Below the pieces are notes generated by a model. It searched no databases and had not been told where the DNA came from. It saw only the letters and a list, made by a program, of their open reading frames with translations. Shown piece after piece: positions 21,916 to 38,284 of a DNA stretch of 64,000 bases. Position numbers and translations under genes: made by a program. This DNA is from Psettodes erumei (Eukaryota; Chordata; Actinopteri; Pleuronectiformes; Psettodidae), in the NCBI GenBank assembly GCA_016785225.1, contig JAFBJZ010000941.1, positions 434,001 through 498,000 on the forward strand. The letters are read 5' to 3'. The first letter of the stretch is position 1, and each line of letters opens with the position of its first letter.

Positions 21916-23050
21916 TTTTAAACTTGCTGTTGTTTCTCCCTTGTACTTAGTCGACTTGCTGGGGAACATTTATTGGCCATTTTGAGAATGAGCTGGTTTA
22001 AGTTAAAGTTTAGTAAAGTAACTTTTACCAATGTTTGATTTGGGGTCCTGGACTCTTTGCACAGCAGGCGCCTCATGAAAACTTCTATATGGCTTCTCAT
22101 CTCTGCAAGAAAAAAAAGAGCAGTTGCACAAGACATATGTTTTTACGGTACATATATCATGATAGCCCGTAAATCTCACATTTGCCCAAATATGTCCACA
22201 AGATTTCTTCAGTTCTGAAGAACTTCAAGAACCTCAGTCACTCAGATGCCTCCATACAGCACTTGATATGCTGAGAATCTTCAGAGACATCTGTAAGGTC
22301 AGAGGTCAGAGTCGAGTCAGGACTTAATTTGTATTCGTCATTGTTCGTGATCCCAGACGGACACACCGGCCGCTGCTGTCGTTAAGTTGACACATAAGTC
22401 ACCAAACGACGCTGGAGCAAAGGGCTGGGCGTATAAGTGATGCAGTAAGGCTTGTCTACAAATGACCACAAACTGTGATGGGCATCAACGTGGTAATGGG
22501 GCGCAGCACAACAGCGGCCGGGGAGAGGCGGCGTGGGTCGTTTCTGTCGGCCGCTCCCACGGTTTGATCCCCGGTGTCTGGCCGACGGCGCCGTTGGCAG
22601 AGACTGAGCCGCGCGGTCGGGAAACATGTACATATGTAAAAAGCATAAACCAGTGGTCCACAGTCAACTGATCATTAGATCATTATATACAACAGGGTAC
22701 AAAAGTCTGAGATCATTTCCCTGTTTAAGTGAGTAGGAAAGTGATGTACAGATTCAAATAACAGCTTCCTATTGGCTCTGAACCTTGGAACCTGAGAGCA
22801 AACCTGAAAACCTCAGTGGCATTACTCACACATCTACAGGAAAAAAAGAAAAAAAAACCTTCAACAGGAAGCTGTGCTCTGTCAGCCTGCCACAGATAAT
22901 CCAATGCCAGTGACAGAAGGGGCACGGTGCCTTTTCCAGCTGAGCAGGTTTAACTGGCGTTTGTACTGGCCCGGGGATCCGGAGCGGAGCTGAGGCCCGA
23001 GCGCGGTGGGGCCGCCGGAAGGATGGCGCATCTGAGCGTCAGAGGGCGAA
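21916..23050. other. Intergenic, no gene seen
   Basis: Unique sequence. At about 22203-22245 a phrase (TTTCTTCAGTTCTGAAGAAC, TTCAAGAACCTCAGTC) resembles the 3' region of fish retroelement remnants, too short to assign. The rest is GC-rich with no coding similarity. Confidence 0.5.
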
Positions 23051-23290
23051 GAAGGATTGCCTTTCAAGAATTACGAGCCATTAAATCAGAGCCTGGAAAT
23101 CTCAAGGTTCCCCAAGACTGCTGCACAAGGAATCTGGGCCGGAGAAATATTGTTTATGGTTTAAAAGGCCTGGCGATGGATTTATAAAAGAAACATTCAT
23201 CATTGCAGGAAAACGGAACAAAACATTCCGGAAATAAATACTCACTCTATAGGTATACTTGTCACCCAGACAGCACAATAACAAGTGAAT
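23050..23290. promoter_or_regulatory. Candidate conserved noncoding element
   Basis: Unique block: AATTACGAGCCATTAAATCA, GAAATATTGTTTATGG (forkhead-like TGTTTA), TGGATTTATAAAAG, AACATTCATCATTGCAGG, GAAATAAATACTC. It lacks repeats and CpG, in contrast to its GC-rich left neighbour. Confidence 0.36.
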
Positions 23291-25015
23291 TGGGAGGGAG
23301 ATCCTTCATTTGCTGGCAGCTGGCCCCCAAACACGCTGTGCGATTCTGCCTGTTTGTGTGGGCTCGCGACGGTTTGTCTGTAAAAACGTCTTATTGCATA
23401 ATGAAGCAAATTGTCCCGGTGAGTTCCATTTTGCAAATGAAAGAATGGTATGACGTAGCCGATCGTTCACATCGCGTGGTTTTATCCCCTGCTCAATACG
23501 TTAACGTTTATTTTGCCATCATTTCCGACTTGACGTTGCCAACATAAGTAAGTCTTCCAGTAAACGTAATTAAGAGTATCGATTAGCTCCGGGCCGGCCC
23601 TTCCCCGAGTGAGAAAAATATGTCTTTAGTGAAGTAGCATTTTACAGGAGAGTCGACGGTCAGTGACCTTCAGACGGGCGTGAAAAATCTATGCTGCAGC
23701 CGTGGTGCATCAGATCCGCTGAACAGGTGGACGATGAACGCACCGAGCTGGTTGACGGTGCATCCTGAACTTGTTCCCTCGTAAATCGGCCTCGGACGGT
23801 GAAAAGCCTTTTGTTTCGTTGGCGACGGCCTCTGCCGCTCCCGTTGCGCGCTTCTTAAGGCCCGTTTTTCTTCCGTCAACTTTCTCTCATTCAGAGATTG
23901 CACTGGCGGGACGCGGACGACCAAAAGCTGTCCCTTTGAGTCAATACTTGCATTAACTGAAGATTATTAGTTTGAGTTGTTTAATCCAGCCGTCTCTGCT
24001 GGTTTGCCGTCGTCGTGCCGTTTTTAGATTTCGCCCTGTGCAATCTTAAAATGTCTTGCGCTGTTTGGACGTAAGATTGTGATTGGCCTGTTTGACGTTC
24101 GGCAGCGTTTCCTGGCGGCGTTTCTCCCGCGCCTCCTGAGGGATGGCTCGGACCGTGGCCAGGCATTTGTGAAGGCATTGATTGATGAATCTATAAGGTT
24201 ATGCATATTGACCGATATTGATGAGTGAGGATTTGATCAATGTCACGCTCTTCTACGCAGCGGTCCTCTTGGGGATTTTGCGATGGGGCGCGGGGGCGGG
24301 GGGTGTGTCCGCAGAATGAAAATGAGAGCACGGGAAGGAATGGAGCTAAAGAACAGATGACAATGATGGAGCGCCGTGACGGGAAGGAGACGCGTGGGCG
24401 ACGTCACCGCTTGAACCACGCCTGTTAAGTGTGGGCTGTGAGGGCGGCGTGTGTGGGTGCAGAGATAAGTGAAGCAGCATGTAAGTATGCATGCGTCTCA
24501 ATGTCCAGGATGGCGAGGTGGTGACAGTCAGCGGGCGCGTGTGTGTGTGTGTGTGTGTGAGCCCCACTGTGTCTGTTTGATGGATGGGCCGGCGGGGCGA
24601 GGCCATGGATAAGAGTGCAAACAAACTGGGTAATAAATGGCGGCGACGGAGGAGCAGTGATGGGGCCCACTCGCGAGCTCCTGATGCATGCCGACCAGCA
24701 CCGGCAGCCATTCGTATTAGAGAAATGAGGAAGCTGTCACCGGGATGAAGAGACAGCGTTCATTTCGAAAGAGAGAGAGAGGGGTGTCTCTCGCCCCCAC
24801 CCCCCCACCCCCCCGGCCTCACACGCGCAGCAAACACACTTGCGCCGCGGATCCGAGCTCAGCGGGGGACTAATCAGGGCGAGGTAGGGTGCTAATGTAG
24901 GCCATAATGAGTGCAGCTCTCAGTGACACATCACACACCACTAGCCCTGTTAGGGGGAGCGCTGTGGCAGAGCTGCTGCTGCTTGTGCCGCACACACACA
25001 AACGCACAGCTAGAG

Positions 25016-25016
<1 letters not shown>
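23291..25016. other. Intergenic, no gene seen
   Basis: Unique to CpG-rich sequence with a short TG run near 24540-24558 and a C-rich tract near 24798-24814. Frames of up to 121 codons contain Thr-His runs from the CA repeat and are not genes. Confidence 0.6.

Positions 25017-25042
<26 letters not shown>
25017..25042 (-). repeat. (CA)13 microsatellite
   Basis: Uninterrupted CA run. Confidence 0.9.
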
Positions 25043-25046
<4 letters not shown>

Positions 25047-25482
25047 TGACTTCCAGGCTGGTGTCACCTGGGGACAGTAACTTCACAACAAAATCAACAG
25101 GGAAGGGAGGAGGAGGATTAGAAGGTAAAAGTGGATGAAGGTTGATGCGGGGAGCAGAGGAGGGGGCTTACCGTAGTAGAAGTACTTATACAGGTGTGTA
25201 CTGCATAGTTTTGCTTGAATACTTACTGTCACAGTACAATACCACAGCTATCCCCAGCTTTAGAAGAATGATCATACACTAGAAAATCAATAATGTAACC
25301 ACGCCGCTTCCAGTCCAGTGTGAGGTCCCGAGACTTGCTGAAATCTTGTTAAACGAAATTTGAAATTCAGAGTCGACGTCTCACTGTGGTCCGGCTGCTC
25401 TCAGGTCAAAGATTGAGAAGTAGGCGCAGTGCAAACCAGGAAAACCTGTGAGAGGACGCTCCGGGACAAGCTCTGTTTATGC

Positions 25483-25487
25483 GTGTG

Positions 25488-25532
<45 letters not shown>
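25483..25532. repeat. Compound GT-(AT)-(GT) microsatellite
   Basis: A core of about 12 AT units followed by 9-10 GT units. Confidence 0.92.
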
Positions 25533-26880
25533 TTTCTGAAGGTTTGTTATTTGCGTTTGTGCTAAATCTGGGCGCGCAATCCTTCACCGCCGTCACGGCC
25601 GACGTTCCCTGTGCCACCCAGACAACATAAGCACGAGCGCGGAAAGGCAATGAGGGCAGGCTGCATGTGCTGGCTTTACTTATTTATTTGTTTATTCGTG
25701 CGCGTGTGTTTGTGCGTGTGCGTCGGTGTGTATCGCGGCGCAGCGCTACAGCTGGGGGAAGAGGAATTTGGGCCTGCACCTGCACGGGGATAATTAATGT
25801 GGATGGAGAGGTACCGAAATAAATCAGTGTCTCTCGCAGCCTCAACAGGACTTTTCTGTTTAGGGTCAAAATCTTCCCACTCTGCACTGGATTAATCACG
25901 CCTGCGAGCGGGGACGAGGTGCGGGTTTGTGTTCGCGAAGCTGCCGGGCCCCGTCCTCCGGCGCTGTACGCTCTTAGAGGACAAAACAACAACAACAGAA
26001 AGTCATAATTTTCACAGCTGCGTAATTAGCCCCGCCCTCCTCTCCACAGTGATGAATCGGCGAACCTTTCGTTTGCATTCGTCATGCTTGCGGTGGCGTT
26101 GTCGCAGGAAAGGGCTCGGTGCGGAGGTGCGGGGGGGGGTCAGCGCCGCGGGCTTGCGTTGGGACGTGTCCGTGTGTCCACCTTATTCTTCTCTGTGGAC
26201 ACGTACAGTTTGTACAGCAGTTCTTATCCCCGCCTCCTCTGCCGCCGTCTCTTGACGGGCGGGTCTGCTGCTCCGGCCCGGTGCAAATCTACGTCCTACT
26301 CCATCCACTCCTATCTCCCAGACCGATAGCCTCTGATTGATCTCACCCCTCTCATCTATTATTCATGTTACCTTTCATTTACTGATGGAGGATGGTGGAA
26401 GGGAGACACTACCTGTTTGCTGGGGGAGGGGGACAGAGAGACAAGCCTACTCGCAATTAGGAAGTTGTTTTTGCCTTCCGACTCATTCAACACGTGTCCA
26501 TGGATCTCCCCAACCTGACTGATCTGTATAATGGAATGAAATAGCTTTTGGAATTGCCGCCCCATGGGGGTACGCAGAGATGGGCACGGGGACAGAGAGA
26601 CATGTACTCACGGCTGTTTGGGGAGGAAATTAATGGTGCATTTTTTGTTTTTATAATGTGATTTAATGATGCAACTCGTCTAATAAAAAGGACATTTTTT
26701 AACATTCACACGTTCATTTGCGCGTCCCCTCCTCCACGGAGGGGAAACCCAGTGGGCCAATACAAACATCTCACTCCTCTCGCCCACTCCGAGCGCTGCA
26801 GGCCTTTTTATTGCATTGTGATGGATGATTTCAGTTTGGCATTTTTCACCACCGCGCAACATTCAAACGCTCCCCCCCTC
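25533..26880. other. Intergenic, no gene seen
   Basis: GC-rich first half with overlapping open frames of 70-108 codons that match nothing known. From 26315 on, AT-richer sequence with possible noncoding elements near 26330-26390 and 26620-26700. Confidence 0.5.
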
Positions 26881-26884
26881 CCTG

Positions 26885-27035
26885 TCGGAGTGCATAAGGA
26901 GGCCATCCTATATTCACAAAGCTGACATCTAATGCATATTGAGTGTGTTTTGTAAAGGATCATTTGATTGTCTTGTAAATGAAGCTTTGCCTCTCAGCTG
27001 CTAATTTAGCCACATTCCATCTCATTAGAGAGGAG
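26885..27035. promoter_or_regulatory. Candidate conserved noncoding element
   Basis: Unique block: CACAAAGCTGACATCTAATG, CATATTGAGTGTGTTTTG, GATCATTTGATTGTC, TGCTAATTTAGCCACATTCC, TCTCATTAGAG. Bounded by GC-rich sequence on the left and a GGA-rich stretch on the right. Confidence 0.38.
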
Positions 27036-29330
27036 GAGGAGAACCAACGACGAAGGCATTCTCTGAGAAATGAGCCCTGCTTTGATTTCAAACATGCCCT
27101 CGCCGCTGCCAGAGTGCCAGTGTGAATAATCTCAGATTATAGCCAGGTATAGGAACGTTGCAGAGTTGGAGGAGTGGGAATGAAAGGCGGACCTCCCTTG
27201 AGAGCGACGGGCTCTGTTTCTACCTCTTATCTCCCGCTTTTCCTTTGGCCCCTCGTGTTTCGCCCCCCCCCCAGCCTGTCCTGTCTCTTTAGAGGATGTG
27301 CAAGTGTATCTGGTTTCCTGAAGCGTTTAGCACCTTGGCCACAAAACCCGGACAGGAAGCCCACTCTATTTGCAATGTATCAATTGCTCCGAACAACACT
27401 CGCCTTACCTCCACCTCCCTTCAATCTGCAGCTGGCTCAGCACCCGCTTCTCACATACCTCCACATGCCAGCACTCACCATCGAATCGCAAACACGCACA
27501 GCGTGGTTTTTTCCCCCTGTAACATCTCGTACCGTGAGTATACTGTGACCGAGCATGCCGACTTCATTAGCGCTCACACCTTGAACTGAATGGACAAACG
27601 CATCCCTGTGCACACGCACGCGCACTATCACACACTCGGAGAGAATCTGACCTTGGCTCCGGTTAGTCCCGGGGTTCATCCTCCGGCCAAGCTGGCAAGT
27701 CAAATGGGTCTGGCAGCCAAGACAGCGGTCCCAGCCGCCGCAAGGCTGCCGTCATCTGTCACACAGGAAGACGGAGCGGGGAACAAAAGCAGACGCGGCG
27801 TAAATCGAAATCTTAAGAAACGAGAGAATGCAGACATGCGGTCGGGCCCGTCTTTATTTGTGAGCATAAAAAAACACAAGCGCGTTAGCACAAACGCGTG
27901 CACGCGGCCTCACGCGTGCGTGCAGACGGGGATGCGTGCATACGTGTGCGAGGGAGCAGGAATAAGCGCCTGAGGTGATGCCTTTTTGAAAGGCACTTTA
28001 GAAATTAAAGCAGTGCCACTGTTCTGTAATGGGGCTTAAATGATCCAGAAAACACAAGATATATTGAGCATTTAATGAAACACACAGCACACTCCTTAAT
28101 TCTGCTCTCAGCTTCACCACTGTCTGCCAAACCTGCTTTATGCCTGTCACGCACGCACGCACACAATCACACACACACACACACGCGCGTATTTCTTTTT
28201 TAAAACTGGTTTAAAATTTTAGTTCACATTTAGCTTGGTTTATTTAACGTCACCCTTGTTTTTTTTGTTTTATTTTAAAAAACAAACCTGGTTTATATTT
28301 TAATGAATACGTTCAAATATAATCTCCATGACTTCTTACACATCTGTTTTCCAAAAATGTATGAGCGTAATAATAATGTTGCTGTTGCTGGGTATTATTT
28401 GGAATTATTGTCTGTTGGCACCAGAATGAAACGGATGCCATTACTTTTACGGATATGAACATAATCTCTTGCAAACCCCTGTTTTTTTTTTTCATTCGGC
28501 AAAAGAGGAAGAAGTTAGCGGTTGTCACACACACACCACACAAACAAGAACTGTGTCAAAATAAAACTGTAACAAACTGTGATTAAAATCAGGATTGCCA
28601 ACCAAAGACTAAAAAATGGATTCTATGGACAAATTTTAGTTTTCACACACAGCCTTAATATTAGAGTTATCCATATTATATATCATATGATATATATTTC
28701 TTATATGAATGGAAACGTTTTTCATTGAAAGTTCAGCCGGGGTGTGATGTGTTGGGTTGGGGTGGGGGTGGGGGTACTGTAGTTTAATCCAGAAGCCCGT
28801 CTCCCCCTATACATTTCAACATAGAGAGGAGAAGCAGTCGCTCTCTCGCTCATTGTCTGTGAATGTCCTTTGTGGTTTGGCCATACATTAATAATGTAAA
28901 GGTAATGATCTCTAGACTAAAGGCCCTGTCCTGTCTTGTCTCTCCTCCCTCCCTCCCTCCCTCCCCCCCTCACCCCCCTCATCTCTGTCTGTAGACAGGC
29001 CAAAGGAAGAATGGAGTAGACGGTTAAGCAGAAAAGAGGATGATTGCTGGCCAAAGGGGGTGAGTCAAAGAAACGGAGGAATTCCTGGCCGCGCTGTAGA
29101 AACAACGCAGGCACCGTTGCGCTTCATTGATTACTGGAGGAAGAGGGGAAGGAAGCGACGAATCATTCTGAGAAAACATCTCCTCTCTGCCTTTCCCCTC
29201 GCCCTTTTCCTTTCCCCTTGCTTCTGAAGTTCTGGTCTTACAGAATGATGGATGAGGAACTTGCACTGTGGCCTCCGATGTCCTCTCCTCTTCCTCTCTC
29301 CTTATCCTCCTCCTCCTCTTCCTCCTCCAG

Positions 29331-29333
<3 letters not shown>
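27036..29333. other. Intergenic, no gene seen
   Basis: Unique sequence with CpG-rich alternating purine-pyrimidine DNA near 27885-27955, short CA runs near 28140-28190, a G-quadruplex motif at 28754-28774 and a (CCCT) tract at about 28944-28972. Two AT-rich segments (28200-28320, 28860-28915) could be regulatory. No gene. Confidence 0.55.
28754..28774 (+). other. G-quadruplex motif
   Basis: Four G tracts of 3, 4, 5 and 5 bases with loops of only one or two T, which predicts a very stable parallel quadruplex. Confidence 0.7.

Positions 29334-29366
<33 letters not shown>
29334..29366 (-). repeat. (CA)16 microsatellite
   Basis: Uninterrupted CA run after a CCT-rich pyrimidine tract. Confidence 0.92.
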
Positions 29367-33244
<3,878 letters not shown>

Positions 33245-33245
33245 C

Positions 33246-33301
<56 letters not shown>
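33245..33301 (-). repeat. C18 tract joined to (CA)20
   Basis: A homopolymer run passing directly into a CA array, probably by slippage. Confidence 0.93.
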
Positions 33302-33303
<2 letters not shown>

Positions 33304-33612
33304 CTAAAGGACAGTTTGATATATTTTCATAGAGGCTATAAAGCTGGATATCAAATCAGTTAAACCACTTTTGTTGCTATTTCTGTTGAAACTCTGGCTG
33401 GTACACGAGTCACACTTGAATGAAATTGAAATACGTAAGATTAAAAATCACACATGGATAAAAAGAATCATACAAATTCTTCCTGATGAACACATTGGGC
33501 TGGTAATTATTGTAATTTAATATTTGATTTTAAACGATGAATAAAATGCATTTCCCCAAGGAAATACATGTACGAGCGAAAGGACTTGAATTTTTTGTGA
33601 AACTTTTCATTG

Positions 33613-33615
<3 letters not shown>

Positions 33616-33658
<43 letters not shown>
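33616..33658. repeat. (AT)21 microsatellite
   Basis: Uninterrupted AT run, able to extrude a cruciform. Confidence 0.95.
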
Positions 33659-33661
<3 letters not shown>

Positions 33662-34467
33662 CACGTGATGTTTTTGCCTGAACAACAGCAGGGCAACAAT
33701 CTTTGATCTGCATCATAGTCCAAAAAAAGCAAAAGAGTTTTCTTCTCGCAGAATTAAAAGAAAGCGTGACAGGCAATATTTATTATCTCTCAACATGAAC
33801 ACAGCAGGGACATTTATTGCGAGTTCTCAAAGACCAAGATGTGCACCCTCAGTCTGTGTGTGTGTGTGTGCGTTTCTGTGCATTCACTATATCCTCCACA
33901 CAGCTCCTCTCCCTCTCTTTGTTTTAAACATTTTCCCTTGATTTTTTCCCCCTCATTTTTAGAACTGACGTGACCTTTTTTTTGTGGGAGTTTCTCCCCA
34001 ACAAAGTACATTTTCTTGTTGTTGTTTCTGCTCAATTTGTCAAGTGCCACTCACCTGTGTTCACCTCCTCATCCTCTGATTGGAATGTGGATGAGCACCT
34101 GCCGGCTTCCTCACCCTCATCCTCACGCGCCTTTTCCAGACCGGCTTTGGTTCCCGCCCCGGACGCAGATTCCCCTCCGCTGGCTGGTCCTGCTGCCTCA
34201 GTCTCGCTGTCGTCTCTGTGTTTCTCTTCTCTGACAAGCCGCCAATGTGCTGACACGGAGGGGGGGCGTTTAGGCGCTGAGATGTGCCAGAGCAGTCCCA
34301 GACTAAGTGATCGCTTTTATCTGATGCTTTGCACCAGCGCCATGGTCAAATATTTCTTTTCCATCCATTTGCCTCTCTCTTTTCCTTTCTCTCTGCAGTT
34401 TTACATCCTCCCCCTCCTTTTTACTCTGTTGCACAATTTTTTTTATCCACCTCCAGAGTCATGCCTA

Positions 34468-34468
<1 letters not shown>

Positions 34469-34501
<33 letters not shown>
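34469..34501 (-). repeat. (CA)16 microsatellite
   Basis: Uninterrupted CA run. Confidence 0.93.
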
Positions 34502-34503
<2 letters not shown>

Positions 34504-35412
34504 CTGGCCTCCAGTGACAGGTGTGGTGCTTGAGTCACGCAGGCCTTCGCAGGTGAATGTAGTAGAAGGAGGTTATGTCAACACCTCGAGCGCCTTTGAC
34601 ACCCCCCCCTCTCTCTTGTGGGCCAAACCACCCATTTGGCAGCCCCCCAGGGGAATGCCGGGGAGTTTCCACTATGAACACACAGAGGTGAGGTATAGAA
34701 ATAATTCACATCTGGAAAGAACCCTCTGGTCTTTTCTCCCCGCCAGCCTCTCCCTCGCGTTTTACTCACTCTCAAAAGGCTATTTTGGACAGTCGTGTTT
34801 GCAGTTTCACATTCCCCGAATCACGTGAACGACCAGGGCAGGGCAGGACATTCTTGTCTTGAAAATATGAAAAAAAAATACATTTTTCTCTTTTTGACTT
34901 CACCATATTTAGTTCACTGCCGTAAAGCAGATTATCTCTCTCTTGATTCTTTTTCATAGAGCCACGCCCTTGTGGATCACTGTTGTTAGAACCAGTGGAC
35001 GGGCTGGATGTTGCTGGTTTTAAATGAAACAGGCCCAGGAGAGAATGTTTGCCTTGTGGACTTTTTCTCCACGGGGGGCATGAGGAGCTCGCTGCAGCCC
35101 GCTCTCGTGTAACGTCTGCATCAGGGGCTCAGGGCTCACGTTGAGCCGAGCTCTCCGCAGCCATAGGTGCGTGATGAGAGTGGGAGGAAGAGGGAAAAGA
35201 TGGGAAAGGATGAAGGAGTAGTCGCATCAGCAGAAAGTTGTTTTTCTGCGGCCTGAAGATTCTATTTAAAGTGGGCTGGAGGGGTGCGGAGGGGAAATGG
35301 CGAGGCAGAGTTGGAGTGGTCCACAGCCCGGAGAAACGGGGGCAGGATGAAGGAGCGTGGGCTGCGGGAGGGTATGGATGTGCCGATTCCCTCTGTTTTT
35401 TAGTTCTGATCG

Positions 35413-35414
<2 letters not shown>

Positions 35415-35444
<30 letters not shown>
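35415..35444 (+). repeat. (GT)15 microsatellite
   Basis: Uninterrupted GT run. Confidence 0.92.
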
Positions 35445-35447
<3 letters not shown>

Positions 35448-36003
35448 TGTGCAGTTGTAAAGGATCCATGAGGGTACCTTGTGAGTGTGCCCAGGCTGGT
35501 GTGTGAGTGTGTGCGCGCGGCTGAGGTATTAATCTTCTTTGTCAGTGAAGCCCAGATGCAGGGCCCTTCCAGCAGCACAAGCCCGGACTCAGCATGTCTG
35601 CACTGGGCTCTGGGAAGAAGGGATGGGGTGTAAGTGGGGGTATTTTTTATTTATTCTTTTTTTTTTTTTTGGTGGGGGGTTGGACGCCGCCGGTTGCGCT
35701 GCTCGAGCGGGGCGCTCTGACGGAGAGGGCGAGGGGGACAACACGCAGCAGATTAGCTAATGATATTAGCCGGAGAAGACCCTCAGGTAAAACCCAGTAG
35801 TTGCAATTAGTGGATTTTCTCTGAGGTTGCCCTGTGGCCCCTCCACACACACGCACACACACACACACACGCACGCAGGCACACATGTACACCCACTTCT
35901 GCTCGTGTACATTACACACACGCAAACACCAGCGACCACCTGCATTAAGCACCGGTGCTAGTCCACATTAAACGCTCGCCCCCATCCTCCATCCCCGCAC
36001 AAG

Positions 36004-36017
36004 CCGCCCTCTGCCCG
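36004..36017 (-). promoter_or_regulatory. CTCF-like motif, minus orientation
   Basis: On the minus strand CGGGCAGAGGGCGG matches the core with mismatches at positions 2 and 3 only; the GCAGAGGGCGG part is perfect. Confidence 0.25.
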
Positions 36018-36103
36018 TGAACGCTGCTCATGAGCCCCCCCCCCTCACTGTTTGCCCACTGTGAGGACAGACGAACCAACATGTTTGCTCTGCGGGATAC
36101 CAG

Positions 36104-36104
<1 letters not shown>

Positions 36105-36162
<58 letters not shown>
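36105..36162 (-). repeat. (CA)29 microsatellite, first of a pair
   Basis: Uninterrupted CA run, separated by 100 bases from a second CA run. Confidence 0.95.
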
Positions 36163-36166
<4 letters not shown>

Positions 36167-36254
36167 CGCTCAGTGGGGGCGAAGCTGAGAGGGAGCCGAC
36201 ACTCTCTATTTAAGAGTATGCTGATGCGCACAGGCGCTCGGACCAGTGCGCGCC

Positions 36255-36262
<8 letters not shown>

Positions 36263-36310
<48 letters not shown>
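36263..36310 (-). repeat. (CA)24 microsatellite, second of a pair
   Basis: Uninterrupted CA run after a CCCACCCACC stretch. Confidence 0.95.
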
Positions 36311-36312
<2 letters not shown>

Positions 36313-38284
36313 CTAAAAACTTCAAAGCAGGGGGGGGTCGAGAGATTGACACGACAAGCTGATAAACCTCTTTCTCCAGCAGAGTTGCCAGGACAGCACT
36401 GAGAGGAGCGGCGCTGGGATCCGTCGGTGGTGAAAGATATTAATGCGCTAACAAAACAGAGTTGATTTCAAGCACATTTTTGGTAGCGATGGCGCCAAGC
36501 AGAGCACAGACTGACATGAAGGATTGTAATCCATCACAAATGATCTGAGCAGCCCCAATCCAACAGGAAGTTAGTAGTTCTTTAAGCCGCTAAACAATAA
36601 TGATTGTTTGGTATTGAAATATTTTTTTGGGCCAAAGACCATGTGGTAATGTATGTATTTATAATGTATGTAATGAAACTGTGAGTCACTTGACAAACTT
36701 TCACTCGCTCCAGCTTCTTGAATGGGAGGTTTTTGCATTTTGTCTCAGTTTGAAGTTCTTGGAAATTCAATATCTTCAAAATCTGTCAAAAAAAAGACAT
36801 CACCGTTGATTCTTTAAAATTATAATGGGCAGTTTTCACATTGACATTTATTAGACCAAGAGAAGACTCCAGAAAAAAAAACATTCGTGAAAATAGTACT
36901 TGCAGGAGCCCTTGATGTTCGGTACGTGTGCAAAAGTGCGAAGACCCCAAAGAGTGAACGCCCGCTCGTCCTTCTCAGCATCAGCTTTACACTGGAGTTG
37001 CTTGTCACCGTGTCGTCGTCTTTTCACCGCAGCAGATCCTCTCTGAGCCCAAATGAATCTCCCACGAAGTTGACAAACACGTGCCGTGTCAATCGCTACT
37101 TTATCTAACCTCTACACATCCCCTGCGAAGTTGTGATCACCACTTAAAATTACGTACACAACCTGGCTTTCCTGTGACAAAATGATGAATTACGAGAGCT
37201 TTCAAAAACAGCTCTCTCTCTTTTTTTTGTGTGTGTGTGCGTGCGTTGCCCTGCCTCTCTTCCTGTCTCTCTGGCTCCGAGAAGTCTCCCTTTGTTGTCC
37301 TCTGCCCATGAGGCTTTGGCTGTGTGTCTGTCTCCTTTATGCTTTGTCCCCTCTCTCTTTTCACGTGCGCGCAGGCTGCCGCACGACGGGGTAAAATAAT
37401 TTCACTGGAATAATATAGAAGGTTAAATGACCGATCTCTGCGGTGTATGTGTGGATTAGGGAGAGAGAGAGAGTGTGTTTGAATAGCCTCCCCTGGCTTG
37501 TCGGCTCCGTCTGGTCTTTTATATGGCCTTCCTTATTATAATGCTACTTATCTTATCCAAAAGGCCATCGGGCCGCACGATTAATTTAGGTACTGTATCC
37601 CTGGAAACGATGGCTTTCCTCCTCTCGCCGCTGTCCCTCCCTCACTCCCTCCATCTGCAGGAGATTAAACCGAGACCAGCTCTACTTTTCTCTCTCCTTC
37701 TGTCCATCATAGTGAAAAATTACCTTTTAGTCTTCTTCCTTAATCGCACTGGCCGCAGAGCAATCAGACAGGAAATAATGGCTTGGCGTTCGGGCTGTGC
37801 GGGCTCTCCGCTACGGCGCCTCAAGACCGGATTGAGGTGAGAGCGGGGGAAACCTCGCATTAATGATTCCTCGTGAGTGTCATCTTTCTCGAAATACCGA
37901 TAGCGTAAAACTATCGCGGTGTCAAGTCTTTGAGGAAACACATTTATAAATGTTCGGCTGCTTCACAGGACGCTCTCTCAAGTCAATTTTCTCGCGCTTT
38001 TGTCCCACGTCCTGCCTCCCTCCCTCGTCACGTATTCCCCTCTCTCCGTTCGATCTCTCTGCAGGAAGTTCAGCCCGGATTGAGGGACGGGCGACTCCGA
38101 CGGAGCTCAAACTACAAGCTGCCTTTTATTCTGCTGTGAGTTTGGATCCCAGTGAAAATGTGTCACACCACGCTCAAACTTCTCTCTCGTTCACTTCCTC
38201 TGTCCCCCCCCTTCCCGAGCCCCCGCGCCCTCGTTCTCCTCCACCTCTCGAATCTCCTCTACTTTTCGCAGCCCTCGCTCAGTT
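36311..38284. other. Intergenic, no gene seen
   Basis: AT-richer first half; from 37440 on alternating complex segments and TCC/CCCT tracts. Segment 37490-37620 (TTATTATAATGCTACTTATC, CACGATTAATTTAGGTAC) and 37725-37785 are weak noncoding-element candidates. The 225-codon frame at 37950-38627 and the 198-codon frame on the other strand are Ser/Pro/Arg-rich mirror images in pyrimidine-rich, CpG-rich DNA, not genes. Confidence 0.5.

Larger units (their letters stand above)
33659..36100. other. Intergenic, no gene seen; several CA/GT runs
   Basis: Holds (CA)16 at 34469-34501 and (GT)15 at 35415-35444, a T16 run near 35657 and pyrimidine-rich tracts. The 187-codon frame at 33970-34533 is Ser/Pro/Leu-rich pyrimidine-tract translation and ends in Thr-His repeats. 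The minus-strand CTCF-like site at 36004 lies at the right edge. Confidence 0.6.

Noticed and set aside
22203..22290. Possible retroelement 3' remnant with a ribozyme-like neighbourhood
   Set aside because: Only a short phrase resembles the known repeat and the hammerhead core (CTGATGAG...GAAAC) is absent.
22550..22600. Second B-box-like GGTTTGATCCCC
   Set aside because: No A box upstream and no A-rich or repeated tail.
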